Source of the DNA: Flavihumibacter petaseus NBRC 106054
GTDB lineage: Bacteria > Bacteroidota > Bacteroidia > Chitinophagales > Chitinophagaceae
Assembly: GCF_000974785.1 (NCBI RefSeq)
Contig: NZ_BBWV01000006.1
Coordinates: 61,626-125,625 of the forward strand
Length of the DNA stretch: 64,000 nt
Reading direction: 5' to 3'
Positions 1 to 8,302 of the stretch are shown piece by piece. The notes beneath the pieces were generated by a model. That model was not told where the DNA came from. It did not search any database and saw only the letters and a list, made by a program, of their open reading frames with translations. The stretch's first letter is position 1; each line of letters opens with the position of its first letter. A program made the position numbers and the translations under genes.

Positions 1-1632
1 ATGAAAAGAATTTTTGCACTTTTTGTATGTTCTTTTTTTGTAATGAATGTATTTGGCCAGGCAGGCACGACCCCGGCAAAACCAAAGCTGGTGGTTGGAA
101 TGGTGGTAGACCAGATGCGTTGGGATTATCTCTACCGGTACAAAGACAGGTACCAGGCGAATGGTGGATTCAAACGGCTGCTGACCCAGGGATTTTCCAA
201 TGAGAACACCCTCATTCCCTATACGCCCACGATCACCGCTTGCGGCCATACCTGCATATATACTGGATCCGTTCCGGCCGTACATGGCATCACCGGAAAT
301 GCCTGGTTCGATCGTACCCGCAATAAATCGGTGTATTGCACAGAAGATCCATCTGTGAAAACTGTTGGCAGTACAACAGCTGCAGGGGAAATGAGCCCCG
401 CAAACCTTTATACGACCACCATTACCGACGAACTAAAGCTGGCCTCCAACTTCCGTTCTAAGGTGATCGGCATCGCTGTTAAAGACAGAGGCGCTATCCT
501 TCCAGCCGGGCATGCCGCAGATGCAGCCTATTGGTATGACAATAAAACCGGAAACTGGATAACTTCCACATTTTACAGGTCTGAGCTGCCCGACTGGCTG
601 CAGCAATACAACGCTGCCAAACATGTGGATCAGTATTACGCATTGGGCTGGAACACACTTTACCCCATCGCAACCTATACCATGAGCACCAGGGATGAAA
701 ATGCCTTTGAAGGCAAACCCTTCGGTTCTGATGCCAAAGGTTTTCCCTACTCGCTCAAAAATTTCACCGGCAAAAATTTCGGCGCCATTTCCTCAACGCC
801 TTACGGCAATACCATGACGCTTGAAGTAGCCAAGGCAGCAGTTAAAGCCGAAGGCATGGGTAAGGGGGCTTTTACTGACTTCCTCGCGGTGAGCTTATCC
901 TCCACTGACTATGTAGGGCATGCTTTCGGTCCCAATTCAATCGAAGCAGAAGATACCTATCTCCGGCTCGACAAAGACCTTGGTGAGTTTTTTAATTTTC
1001 TCGACCAGACGATCGGTAAGGGACAGTGGCTGTTCTTTATTTCTGCCGATCACGGCGTGGCGCATGTGCCAGGTTTTATGACGGAACATAAGATTCCGGC
1101 CGGACTTTTCGATGACGGTGCGGCGATGAAAGCATTGAATGCTTCCCTTGAACAATCTTTCGGAGCACCCAACCTGGTCAACAGTATGTATAATTACCAG
1201 GTACACCTGAACCTGCCGGTAGTGGATAGCCTTAAACTTGACCGGGACAAGCTGGCCAATGCCGCAGCAGCATTTATGAAAAAGCAGCCGGGAGTAGCAC
1301 GTGCTTTTGTTCTCGAGAACCTGGCCGAAACGACTCTGCCTTCAAAGATTAAGGAAATGGTTGCGAACGGGTATATGCCGAACAGAAGCGGAGATGTGCA
1401 ATTCCTGCTGGAACCTCAATATCTCGATGGCGGACCAACCGGTACTACGCACGGATTATGGAATCCCTATGATGCGCATATTCCGCTTGTCTGGATGGGC
1501 TGGAAAATAAAACCAGGCAAATCTAATGTGGAAGTCTATATGACCGATATTGCACCGACTGTAGCCGCCCTGCTTCAGATTCAGATGCCGAACGGCTGTA
1601 TAGGCAAACCTATCGAAGCAATAACCCGTTAA
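1..1632 (+). CDS. pafA: PafA-type alkaline phosphatase
   Basis: Periplasmic phosphate-monoester hydrolase of the alkaline phosphatase superfamily, 543 aa. A signal peptide occupies about residues 1-20 (ending FGQ). The PafA active-site pattern is visible. The Thr nucleophile is T79 in PTITACGHT, with N100 and the K161-D-R163 pair that marks the Thr-type phosphomonoesterases. Zinc ligands are D37, D303/H307, D350/H351 and H484. In the family this enzyme releases phosphate from phosphorylated organics and is usually independent of Pho-box control. The ATG is the first base of the window, so the promoter is not seen. The signal peptide begins at once, so the start looks genuine. It is followed 82 bp downstream by a co-directional protease gene. 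The assignment rests on the family motifs and matching residue spacing. Confidence 0.93.
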   Translation: MKRIFALFVCSFFVMNVFGQAGTTPAKPKLVVGMVVDQMRWDYLYRYKDRYQANGGFKRLLTQGFSNENTLIPYTPTITACGHTCIYTGSVPAVHGITGNAWFDRTRNKSVYCTEDPSVKTVGSTTAAGEMSPANLYTTTITDELKLASNFRSKVIGIAVKDRGAILPAGHAADAAYWYDNKTGNWITSTFYRSELPDWLQQYNAAKHVDQYYALGWNTLYPIATYTMSTRDENAFEGKPFGSDAKGFPYSLKNFTGKNFGAISSTPYGNTMTLEVAKAAVKAEGMGKGAFTDFLAVSLSSTDYVGHAFGPNSIEAEDTYLRLDKDLGEFFNFLDQTIGKGQWLFFISADHGVAHVPGFMTEHKIPAGLFDDGAAMKALNASLEQSFGAPNLVNSMYNYQVHLNLPVVDSLKLDRDKLANAAAAFMKKQPGVARAFVLENLAETTLPSKIKEMVANGYMPNRSGDVQFLLEPQYLDGGPTGTTHGLWNPYDAHIPLVWMGWKIKPGKSNVEVYMTDIAPTVAALLQIQMPNGCIGKPIEAITR

Positions 1633-1714
1633 AACACGGTTTTTTATCGCAAAATTTGCCCTGATCTTCACCCTTTGACGACGATTTTGTTTTCTTATCG
1701 TAAAGTATTCAATC

Positions 1715-4558
1715 ATGAACATCAGACCAGGGAAGTTATTTTCCTATGTGTTTCCGCTTTTGATGCTTGCTGTCATCAACGGTAACGCTCAAACGCAGGT
1801 TGCGCAGGATTTATCCGTTGATCCTGCTGTAACCATCGGCAAGCTCGACAACGGACTAACCTATTATATCCGGCAAAATAAAAAACCGGAGCAGAAAGTT
1901 GAATTGCGACTGGCCCTTAAGGCAGGATCAATTCTTGAAGATGATAACCAGCAGGGGCTTGCCCATATGGCCGAGCATATGGCATTTAACGGTACGAAAA
2001 ATTTCAAAAAAAACGATATCGTTTCTTTTTTGCAGGACATCGGAGTTGGGTTCGGCAGTGACCTGAACGCCTATACTTCTTTTGATGAGACAGTATATAT
2101 TCTGCCCATTCCGACAGACAAAGCCGGTAACCTCGAAAAAGGTTTCCAGGTGCTGGAAGACTGGGCTCACCAGGTTACCTACCTGAATGAAGACATTGAA
2201 TCTGAACGCGCCATCATTCTTGAAGAAAGCCGCCTGGGAAAGGGCGCCTATGACAGGATGATGCGCCAGATTTATCCCAAGCTGTTTGCAGGCTCCCGCT
2301 ATGCGAATCGTATTCCCATTGGTGTGGACAGCATTATCCGGACGTTCAATCCGGACCTGATCCGGAAATTCTACAAAGACTGGTACCGTCCAGACCTGAT
2401 GGCTGTTATGGTGGTAGGTGATGTAGAACCCTCACAGGCGCTCGCGTTGATCCGCAAACATTTTTCGGGGATGAAAAATCCAACACCGGAAAAACCAAGG
2501 GAACGTGCTGCTATCGGGGCCTACCCAACCACCGAAGCCATGGTGGTGACGGACAGGGAGGCAACCAGTTATTCTGTCAATATCGTGTACCCGTTGCAGC
2601 CCATGGGGCCACAAAACAATGCAGCTGCCTATCGAAAAAGCCTGGTTGATCGCATGTTTACCAGCATGTTAAACCAGCGCTTGCAGGAGATCGCTCAGCA
2701 ACCCAATCCTCCATTCGTTGGCGCAGGTAGCGGACTGGGAGAGTATATCGGCGGATATGAGAATTTCCGGATCGCCGCCGGTGTAGGATCGGGAGATGTA
2801 AAAAAAGGCACAGAAGCCATTGTGACGGAGCTGGAAAGAGTACAGCGATATGGATTTACAGAGGCAGAGCTGGCAAGGGCGAAAAAAACAATTCTGAATG
2901 GAATACAGAATGCTTACAACAATCGCGATAAGACGGAATCAGAACTGTATGTGGAGGAATATGTGAGAAATTTCCTGACAGGTGAGTCCATTCCTGGTAT
3001 CGCGAAAGAATTTGAAATGACCAACGAACAGGTACCCGGGATCACATTGGATGAGGTAAATGCAACTGCGCGACGTGCAGTAGCAGACGCCAACCGCCTG
3101 GTATATGTACTTGGTCCGGAACCGTCCGATGGGAAAACGCTTCCCGGCTCGGCAGAGCTGCTTGCCGTACTGACTGCTGCTGAGAAAGCTGATATCAAGC
3201 CCTATGAAGAAAAAACTGTTGCTGCAGAGTTGCTTTCTGAAAAACCCAAAGCCGGGAAAATCACTGGTCGTACAGAGAATAAGGCGCTGGGAACAACAAC
3301 CATTACCCTTTCCAATGGCGTAAAAGTAACGCTCAAACCCACCAGCTTCAAAGACGATCAGATATTGTTGAGTGCGAGCCGACCGGGCGGAAAGAACAAT
3401 TACGGCGTTGCTGACCGGTATAATGCTGAATATGCAACGGCAGTGGTGAGTGCCATGGGCGTTGGTAATTTTAGTCCTGCCGATCTTCGCAAGTCACTTG
3501 CAGGCAAAACAGTTTCCGTAAACCCGGTTATGGGTGAAGTGACTGATGGCTTCCGGGGTAGTTCCAGCAACCGCGACGTGGAAGTGATGTTTCAGTTATT
3601 GCACCTGTATGCCACCAGTCCGCGGATAGATACGGGACTGTTTCAGTCATTTGTTCAGCGAAACAAAGCCCAGGTAGCAGGACTTGCTTCCAATCCGCAA
3701 ACGGCATTTGTCGATACGATGTTCAGGGTAATGTATAAAGGGAATCCGCTTGCTCCGATCGCGGTTCCGAAAGCTACCTATTTTGACCAGATTGATGTTA
3801 ACAGGGCTGTCGCCATTTACAGGGAACAATTGAATGATGTAACAGGAATGCAGTTTGTACTGGCAGGAAGTTTCAAGACAGACAGTATCCTTCCTTTACT
3901 GGAAACCTATATTGGCAGTCTGCCTGCTTCAGGCAGAAAGTTTGAGCGTAAGGATAATGGTGTAAGACCAGTCGGCGGTGTACAACAACTGGTGGTTAAT
4001 AAGGGAAAGGAAGCCAAGAGCCTGATCCTGAAATTCTTTACCGGTGAAGTGCCGTATAGTGAAGATCTTGATCTGAAAGCCCAGGCGATCAGCGAGATCC
4101 TGAACATCAGGATCATAGAAGAATTGAGGGAGAAGATCCAGGGCATTTATGGAGGAGGTATCTACGCACAGATCGAGCGGTATCCCTATCAGCATTATTC
4201 ATTTGTGCTTCAGCTTCCCTGTGGCCCGGAAAAGGTCGACACTTTGCTGAAAGCTGCGCAGCATGAAATCAATTTGCTGGTTCAGAAAGGTCCGGAACAG
4301 AAATACCTGGATAAGGTGAAAAAATCCTGGCTGGAACAGTATAAGGTCAGTGTGAAGGAGAATGGATTCTGGCTGGAATCACTGCAGGATATTCAATCGG
4401 AACAGGCTGATCCAAAGTTTGTGCTGCAATATGAGCAATTGGTACAGAAACTGACCGTGCAGGATATTCAGGCAGCCGCGAAAAAACTATTTGATGGAAA
4501 GAATCAGTTTTCTGCGGTGCTGATGCCGGAAGGGGTGTCGATCAAAAAAGGATTCTGA
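1715..4558 (+). CDS. M16 (insulinase/pitrilysin) family zinc protease
   Basis: Secreted or periplasmic M16 metallopeptidase, 947 aa, with a signal peptide of about 25 residues. The inverted zinc motif HxxEH is at residues 84-88 (HMAEH). The distal Glu ligand lies in the ESERAIILEE segment about 80 residues further on. The length fits a two-repeat M16 protein: the N-terminal half carries the active site and the C-terminal half is an inactive M16 domain. Bacteroidota often encode such proteases for peptide degradation in the periplasm. It ends just before a strong bidirectional terminator shared with the convergent aldolase gene. Specific substrate unknown. Confidence 0.93.
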   Translation: MNIRPGKLFSYVFPLLMLAVINGNAQTQVAQDLSVDPAVTIGKLDNGLTYYIRQNKKPEQKVELRLALKAGSILEDDNQQGLAHMAEHMAFNGTKNFKKNDIVSFLQDIGVGFGSDLNAYTSFDETVYILPIPTDKAGNLEKGFQVLEDWAHQVTYLNEDIESERAIILEESRLGKGAYDRMMRQIYPKLFAGSRYANRIPIGVDSIIRTFNPDLIRKFYKDWYRPDLMAVMVVGDVEPSQALALIRKHFSGMKNPTPEKPRERAAIGAYPTTEAMVVTDREATSYSVNIVYPLQPMGPQNNAAAYRKSLVDRMFTSMLNQRLQEIAQQPNPPFVGAGSGLGEYIGGYENFRIAAGVGSGDVKKGTEAIVTELERVQRYGFTEAELARAKKTILNGIQNAYNNRDKTESELYVEEYVRNFLTGESIPGIAKEFEMTNEQVPGITLDEVNATARRAVADANRLVYVLGPEPSDGKTLPGSAELLAVLTAAEKADIKPYEEKTVAAELLSEKPKAGKITGRTENKALGTTTITLSNGVKVTLKPTSFKDDQILLSASRPGGKNNYGVADRYNAEYATAVVSAMGVGNFSPADLRKSLAGKTVSVNPVMGEVTDGFRGSSSNRDVEVMFQLLHLYATSPRIDTGLFQSFVQRNKAQVAGLASNPQTAFVDTMFRVMYKGNPLAPIAVPKATYFDQIDVNRAVAIYREQLNDVTGMQFVLAGSFKTDSILPLLETYIGSLPASGRKFERKDNGVRPVGGVQQLVVNKGKEAKSLILKFFTGEVPYSEDLDLKAQAISEILNIRIIEELREKIQGIYGGGIYAQIERYPYQHYSFVLQLPCGPEKVDTLLKAAQHEINLLVQKGPEQKYLDKVKKSWLEQYKVSVKENGFWLESLQDIQSEQADPKFVLQYEQLVQKLTVQDIQAAAKKLFDGKNQFSAVLMPEGVSIKKGF

Positions 4559-4582
4559 CAAAATCAGAAGATGATAAGCATT

Positions 4583-4612
4583 AAAAAAGGGCTGCAACCG
4601 CAGCCCTTTTTT
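4583..4612. terminator. Bidirectional intrinsic terminator
   Basis: A 13-bp perfect stem (4583-4595 pairing with 4600-4612) with an AACC loop is flanked by A-run and T-run on its two sides. It therefore works as a Rho-independent terminator in both directions. It sits between the convergent M16 protease and aldolase genes. Confidence 0.92.
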
Positions 4613-4625
4613 AATTGGAAATATA

Positions 4626-5693
4626 TTAAGCGTTCCGGTTGATACAGTTAAGATCCTGGAATGCCTCTTCGAGACGGGAAACAAATACATCCTGACCTTT
4701 GCGCAGCCAAACGCGTGGATCATAGTATTTCTTGTTGGGTTTTTCAGCTCCTTCGGGGTTGCCCAGCTGGCCTTGCAGATAGGCTTCGTTCTTTTTGTAA
4801 TAACCGAGAACACCTTCCCAGAAAGCCCATTGCATATCGGTGTCGATATTCATCTTGATTACGCCGTAACCCAGCGCTTCACGGATCTGTTCCTTTGGAC
4901 TTCCGCTGCCACCATGGAATACAAAATACACAGGTTTGTCTCCGGTTTTAAAGTGATCCTGGATATAAACCTGGCTGTTGTGCAGGATTTCCGGACGAAG
5001 TTCCACGTTGCCCGGGCTGTATACGCCGTGCACATTACCAAAAGCAGCAGCGACAGTAAACAGGTTGCCTATTTTGCCAAGTTCTTCATAGGCATAGGCG
5101 ACGTGTTGAGGCTGAGTATACAATTTATCGTTTTCAACACCACTGTTGTCCACGCCATCTTCCTCACCACCGGTTACGCCGAGCTCAATCTCAATGCTCA
5201 TGCCCAGCGGTTGCATGCGTTTATAAAACTCAACAGAGGTATGGATGTTTTCTTCGAGACTTTCTTCTGACAGGTCAAGCATGTGAGAACTGAACAACGG
5301 CTGACCCTTTTCTTTTTTGAAAGTTTCACCTGCATCGATCAGTGCACTGATCCAGGGGAGCCATTTTTTGGCAGCGTGGTCGGTATGGAGCACAACGGGT
5401 ACGCCATAGTATTTTGCCACGTTATGGATATGGAGCGCGCCGGAAATAGCGCCAGAAATATTTGCCTGCAATTTGTCGTTCGGCATGCCTTTTCCCGCAA
5501 TGAACTGGGCGCCTCCGTTGGAAAACTGGATAATAACGGGAGAGTTCACTTTTGCTGCAGTTTCCAGGGTTGCGTTGATCGAGTCTGTGCCTACGACATT
5601 TACCGCTGGCATTGCAAACTGGTTCGATTTGGCATCATTGTACAGGGCCTCTAATTCTTCTCCAAAAAGCACCCCGGAACGGTATTTTTTCAT
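4626..5693 (-). CDS. fbaA: Class II fructose-bisphosphate aldolase
   Basis: Zinc-dependent aldolase of glycolysis and gluconeogenesis that cleaves fructose-1,6-bisphosphate to DHAP and glyceraldehyde-3-phosphate; cytosolic, 355 aa. The class II A-type signature is clear: an N-terminal AMPAVNVVGTDS segment, the metal-binding HTDHAAKKW motif, the acidic ELGVTGGEEDGV loop and the glycine-rich VFHGGSGS phosphate-binding motif. The length matches E. coli FbaA-type enzymes. The gene is monocistronic here and convergent with the M16 protease across the terminator at 4583-4612. Confidence 0.96.
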   Translation of the reverse strand: MKKYRSGVLFGEELEALYNDAKSNQFAMPAVNVVGTDSINATLETAAKVNSPVIIQFSNGGAQFIAGKGMPNDKLQANISGAISGALHIHNVAKYYGVPVVLHTDHAAKKWLPWISALIDAGETFKKEKGQPLFSSHMLDLSEESLEENIHTSVEFYKRMQPLGMSIEIELGVTGGEEDGVDNSGVENDKLYTQPQHVAYAYEELGKIGNLFTVAAAFGNVHGVYSPGNVELRPEILHNSQVYIQDHFKTGDKPVYFVFHGGSGSPKEQIREALGYGVIKMNIDTDMQWAFWEGVLGYYKKNEAYLQGQLGNPEGAEKPNKKYYDPRVWLRKGQDVFVSRLEEAFQDLNCINRNA

Positions 5694-5738
5694 CTTTGTT
5701 TGGTTGGTTGATCTTAAAAATGAGCGCTAATATACCAA

Positions 5739-6839
5739 CTAATCTTCAAAACGACCCTTGAAGCGGGGGATGAGGAAGAGGTTTTTGCGGAGGCAGACCT
5801 TCAGGTGTTCCTTCACCAGTTTGCCCATATTATGGCATTTCAGAAGGTGCTGGTTATGATGGTGGAAGCTGCTCAGTTCCTCAGACAACTGGCGCATTTT
5901 TTCCGGGGTCGAAATGCGGTCTTTCCCCATGATATCCAATAGCTCCTTAATTCTGTAACGGGCAGAAACCAGCCGGAAGGTCATCATGGTACGCTCTTCC
6001 GTCTGGTATTGTTCAATGGATTCTTTGTTGAGGTATTTCAAGGCGGTTTCCACCAGGGGGAAATTTTGCCTGAAGAACTGCGGCAGATACAGGTTTTTCC
6101 GCCCTTCGTAGGACTGCTGATCAAAATCAATAGCCCGGATGCGGTATTGAAAGTCCTCAATATCAGGGGTAATATCTACCACGAAATTGTAGCTCCGCAT
6201 GTCGCCCAGCAACCTTACAAAACAGCGTTCATTGAATTTGACAAACTCTTTCGCGAGCCTGATCTTGTTCGTTTCCGGTCTGTCCAGGTGCTGGTTGATA
6301 AAAACGTCTCCGGGTATTCCGGGAATGTGTTCTTCCACCAAAGTCTGATTGTGCGTGAAGAACGTTATCCTGTTTGGAGACAGCATGTGTTCCAGTTCAA
6401 GGCCGTAAATACGGGATGCATCTGCTACCTTGATGTAGTAGTGGTCGTAATTGTCGTTGAACTTATTCACGATCCTGACACGGAAAGGCTGGGAGTTGCC
6501 GAAAGCACAATAGTCCACCCTGGCTACATCAAGGTGTTTACTGTAACTCATATCCCCTTCTGTTTTCAGAATGGCGTAGATCCGTACTAATCCCTCCCGG
6601 AGATAATCCCATTCACGCTTATCATATACTACTGATTCCCACATAGTTGGCTTGCCTTCCTTATCAGTCAGGGGAAGGGTGTAGGTAAATCGCTGAAGAT
6701 CCCGGTAGGCAACCGGAAGTTTTACTTCCCGTCCATGTTGTTTCAGAAACGCGTGCAGGCGTTCATTTACAGGAAACATGGGTTTTTTCCTGGAAGGCTT
6801 TCCGGTGAAATTTTCGTCAATAGGCAGTTTACTAAACAA
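5739..6839 (-). CDS. Conserved hypothetical protein
   Basis: Not a family I can name. It is a soluble protein of 366 aa from the TTG at 6839, or 346 aa from the ATG at 6779. It has no signal peptide or membrane helix. The middle contains an IRAIDFDQQSYEGRKN stretch that recalls an acidic metal-binding turn, and the C-terminus is basic with a histidine-rich helix (SSFHHHNQHLLKCH). The reading frame stays open upstream of 6839 into the end of the neighbouring metal-receptor gene, so the start is uncertain. Codon use between 6779 and 6839 looks coding, which is why the longer form is listed. It probably shares a transcript with the metal receptor upstream. Function unknown. Confidence 0.75.
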   Translation of the reverse strand: MFSKLPIDENFTGKPSRKKPMFPVNERLHAFLKQHGREVKLPVAYRDLQRFTYTLPLTDKEGKPTMWESVVYDKREWDYLREGLVRIYAILKTEGDMSYSKHLDVARVDYCAFGNSQPFRVRIVNKFNDNYDHYYIKVADASRIYGLELEHMLSPNRITFFTHNQTLVEEHIPGIPGDVFINQHLDRPETNKIRLAKEFVKFNERCFVRLLGDMRSYNFVVDITPDIEDFQYRIRAIDFDQQSYEGRKNLYLPQFFRQNFPLVETALKYLNKESIEQYQTEERTMMTFRLVSARYRIKELLDIMGKDRISTPEKMRQLSEELSSFHHHNQHLLKCHNMGKLVKEHLKVCLRKNLFLIPRFKGRFED

Positions 6840-6873
6840 GGTCCAGATGTCGGTGAAAGTGTAAAATACGTAT

Positions 6874-7629
6874 TCAGCCCGAATGCCCGGCTGCTATCGT
6901 CGTAAGCAACTCGGTAAAGTAACCCGGACTCAGCAATAAACGGCTGCCGTACCAGCTGAAGAATTCCCCGTTAACCAGTATGGTTTTGGCTGTGGGCAGG
7001 AGCTTGCTCCATTCTGCAAGATCTTTCTGACCGAACCGGTAGGGCTCCGACGATAGCATGATCAGGTCAGGGGCTTTCTCAATCAGCTCGTCCACACTGG
7101 TTTTGGGATACCTGGTCTTACTGCCGAATACGTTTGTCATGCCCATACGGTTCAGCATATCATGAATGAAAGTGTCGTTGCCAATGGTCATGTACGGGTT
7201 CTTCCAGATCAGGTAGGCCACCCGCAAGGATGGTGTGCAGGGCCTGATCGCAGCAAACCGGCTGGCTATGGTCAGCGCAAGGGCATCAGCCGCAGTGCCG
7301 GTACCGGTTAGCTTTCCAAGAACGGCAATCATGTTGAGTGCCGAAGGAAGATCAGTCACATCAGTTACCCACACACGAAATTGTTTGCTGAGTGCCAGCA
7401 CCTGCTCCCTGGAATTTTCTTCCTTATTGGCAATGATAAGATCTGGTTGAAGCGCTTGTACCCGTTCAATCCTGACATCTTTTGTACCGCCGACACGAGA
7501 CCTGGAATGATACCATTCTGAAGGATAGATACAGAATTTGGTGATTCCGATAACGCGGTCACCAAGGCCGAGCGTATATAACAATTCAGTTTGGGATGGA
7601 ACAAGCGAAACTATGCGCTGAGGAAGCAT
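6874..7629 (-). CDS. Helical-backbone metal receptor (BtuF-like binding protein)
   Basis: Member of the TroA/BtuF-type substrate-binding superfamily, 251 aa. The N-terminus RIVSLVPSQTELLYTLGLGDRVIG and the later PDLIIANKEENSREQ segment are typical of cobalamin or ferric-chelate receptors. There is no signal peptide from the chosen ATG at 7629, and no permease or ATPase gene nearby. It may therefore be one of the stand-alone cytosolic members common in Bacteroidota. A longer frame begins at 7692, but the conserved fold starts right after the 7629 ATG. The ligand is not predictable from this sequence. A long skewed non-coding region lies upstream. Confidence 0.85.
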   Translation of the reverse strand: MLPQRIVSLVPSQTELLYTLGLGDRVIGITKFCIYPSEWYHSRSRVGGTKDVRIERVQALQPDLIIANKEENSREQVLALSKQFRVWVTDVTDLPSALNMIAVLGKLTGTGTAADALALTIASRFAAIRPCTPSLRVAYLIWKNPYMTIGNDTFIHDMLNRMGMTNVFGSKTRYPKTSVDELIEKAPDLIMLSSEPYRFGQKDLAEWSKLLPTAKTILVNGEFFSWYGSRLLLSPGYFTELLTTIAAGHSG

Positions 7630-7698
7630 GCGTGCACCTTTTGTGCAAAGAAAATGAAAGCAGGGAACTTTATTGGAGGAAGGAGAGACCACTTTCGG

Positions 7699-7739
7699 CC
7701 TCCTGCCTTACATGCTTGGACGAGCTGCAGGGCAGGAGG
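7699..7739. repeat. 9-bp perfect inverted repeat
   Basis: CCTCCTGCC at 7699-7707 pairs perfectly with GGCAGGAGG at 7731-7739 around a 23-nt loop. It lies about 70 bp upstream of the metal-receptor ATG. No T-run follows on either strand, so it does not look like a terminator. It could be a leader hairpin or an operator. Confidence 0.6.
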
Positions 7740-8091
7740 GTGCCGGATTCGTTAAGTGGTTTTAAGGATTTGGTGGTTTTCACCTGACATTGGATTCATG
7801 AAACCTAACTAAACTTACTAAAAACAGATTTTGGACGATTGGTTACTGGACTTGGACTGGTTTGGGTTTTGGTTTCACGGGATTCTCTGGTCTTTCTAAG
7901 GATTTTGATGCTGATTTCTGGTCTGGTTTTTTTTAGGATTTAGGAAATAAAAGGAAGTTGACTGATACTGGATTTCTTAGGTTTTGGTCTTAGGAATTGG
8001 ATTTGGTTCTCGGTTTTTGGATCTTGGCTTTTAAGGGTCCTGGTTTCTCTGGATAATTGGATACGATCAAATGATCAATCAACTTCTGATA

Positions 8092-8099
8092 CAAATGTA
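8092..8099 (-). promoter_or_regulatory. Candidate -7 box for the metal-receptor transcript
   Basis: On the minus strand the sequence is TACATTTG, matching the Bacteroidota -7 consensus TANNTTTG. No clear TTTG is at the -33 distance. If used, it gives a leader of about 450 nt through the G-poor stretch before the start at 7629. Confidence 0.35.
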
Positions 8100-8302
8100 G
8101 TCGGCATAATTGTGGTAGCCTAGAGCGCATTTGCTTAATTTTAACACTTCAGTATTTCCCACATTACTCGTAACTATTCAGCGGCGGGCCTGTGAACTGT
8201 ACGTGGCAACAGATCGTAGAATTACGATATTTGCCCCTTCCGGGATCTGTTGAAATCTAATGAAACTCTTTACGGTGGCCGATTTGCAACGATTTCCAAG
8301 AA

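Larger units (their letters stand above)
7630..8302. other. Non-coding, strand-skewed low-complexity region
   Basis: No credible gene. From about 7790 to 8060 the plus strand is rich in T and G, with recurring GGTTTT, GGATTT and TCTGG words, and poor in C. A hand count for 7841-8040 gives about 22 C against 56 G. The minus strand, in the direction of the metal-receptor gene, is therefore G-poor and would make a weakly structured RNA. A perfect 9-bp inverted repeat lies at 7699-7707/7731-7739, and a minus-strand -7 box at 8092-8099. No riboswitch consensus was recognised. Confidence 0.7.

Noticed and set aside
7630..7740. Cobalamin or other known riboswitch upstream of the BtuF-like gene
   Set aside because: No B12-box-like conserved core was found; only a single simple hairpin and low-complexity sequence are present.
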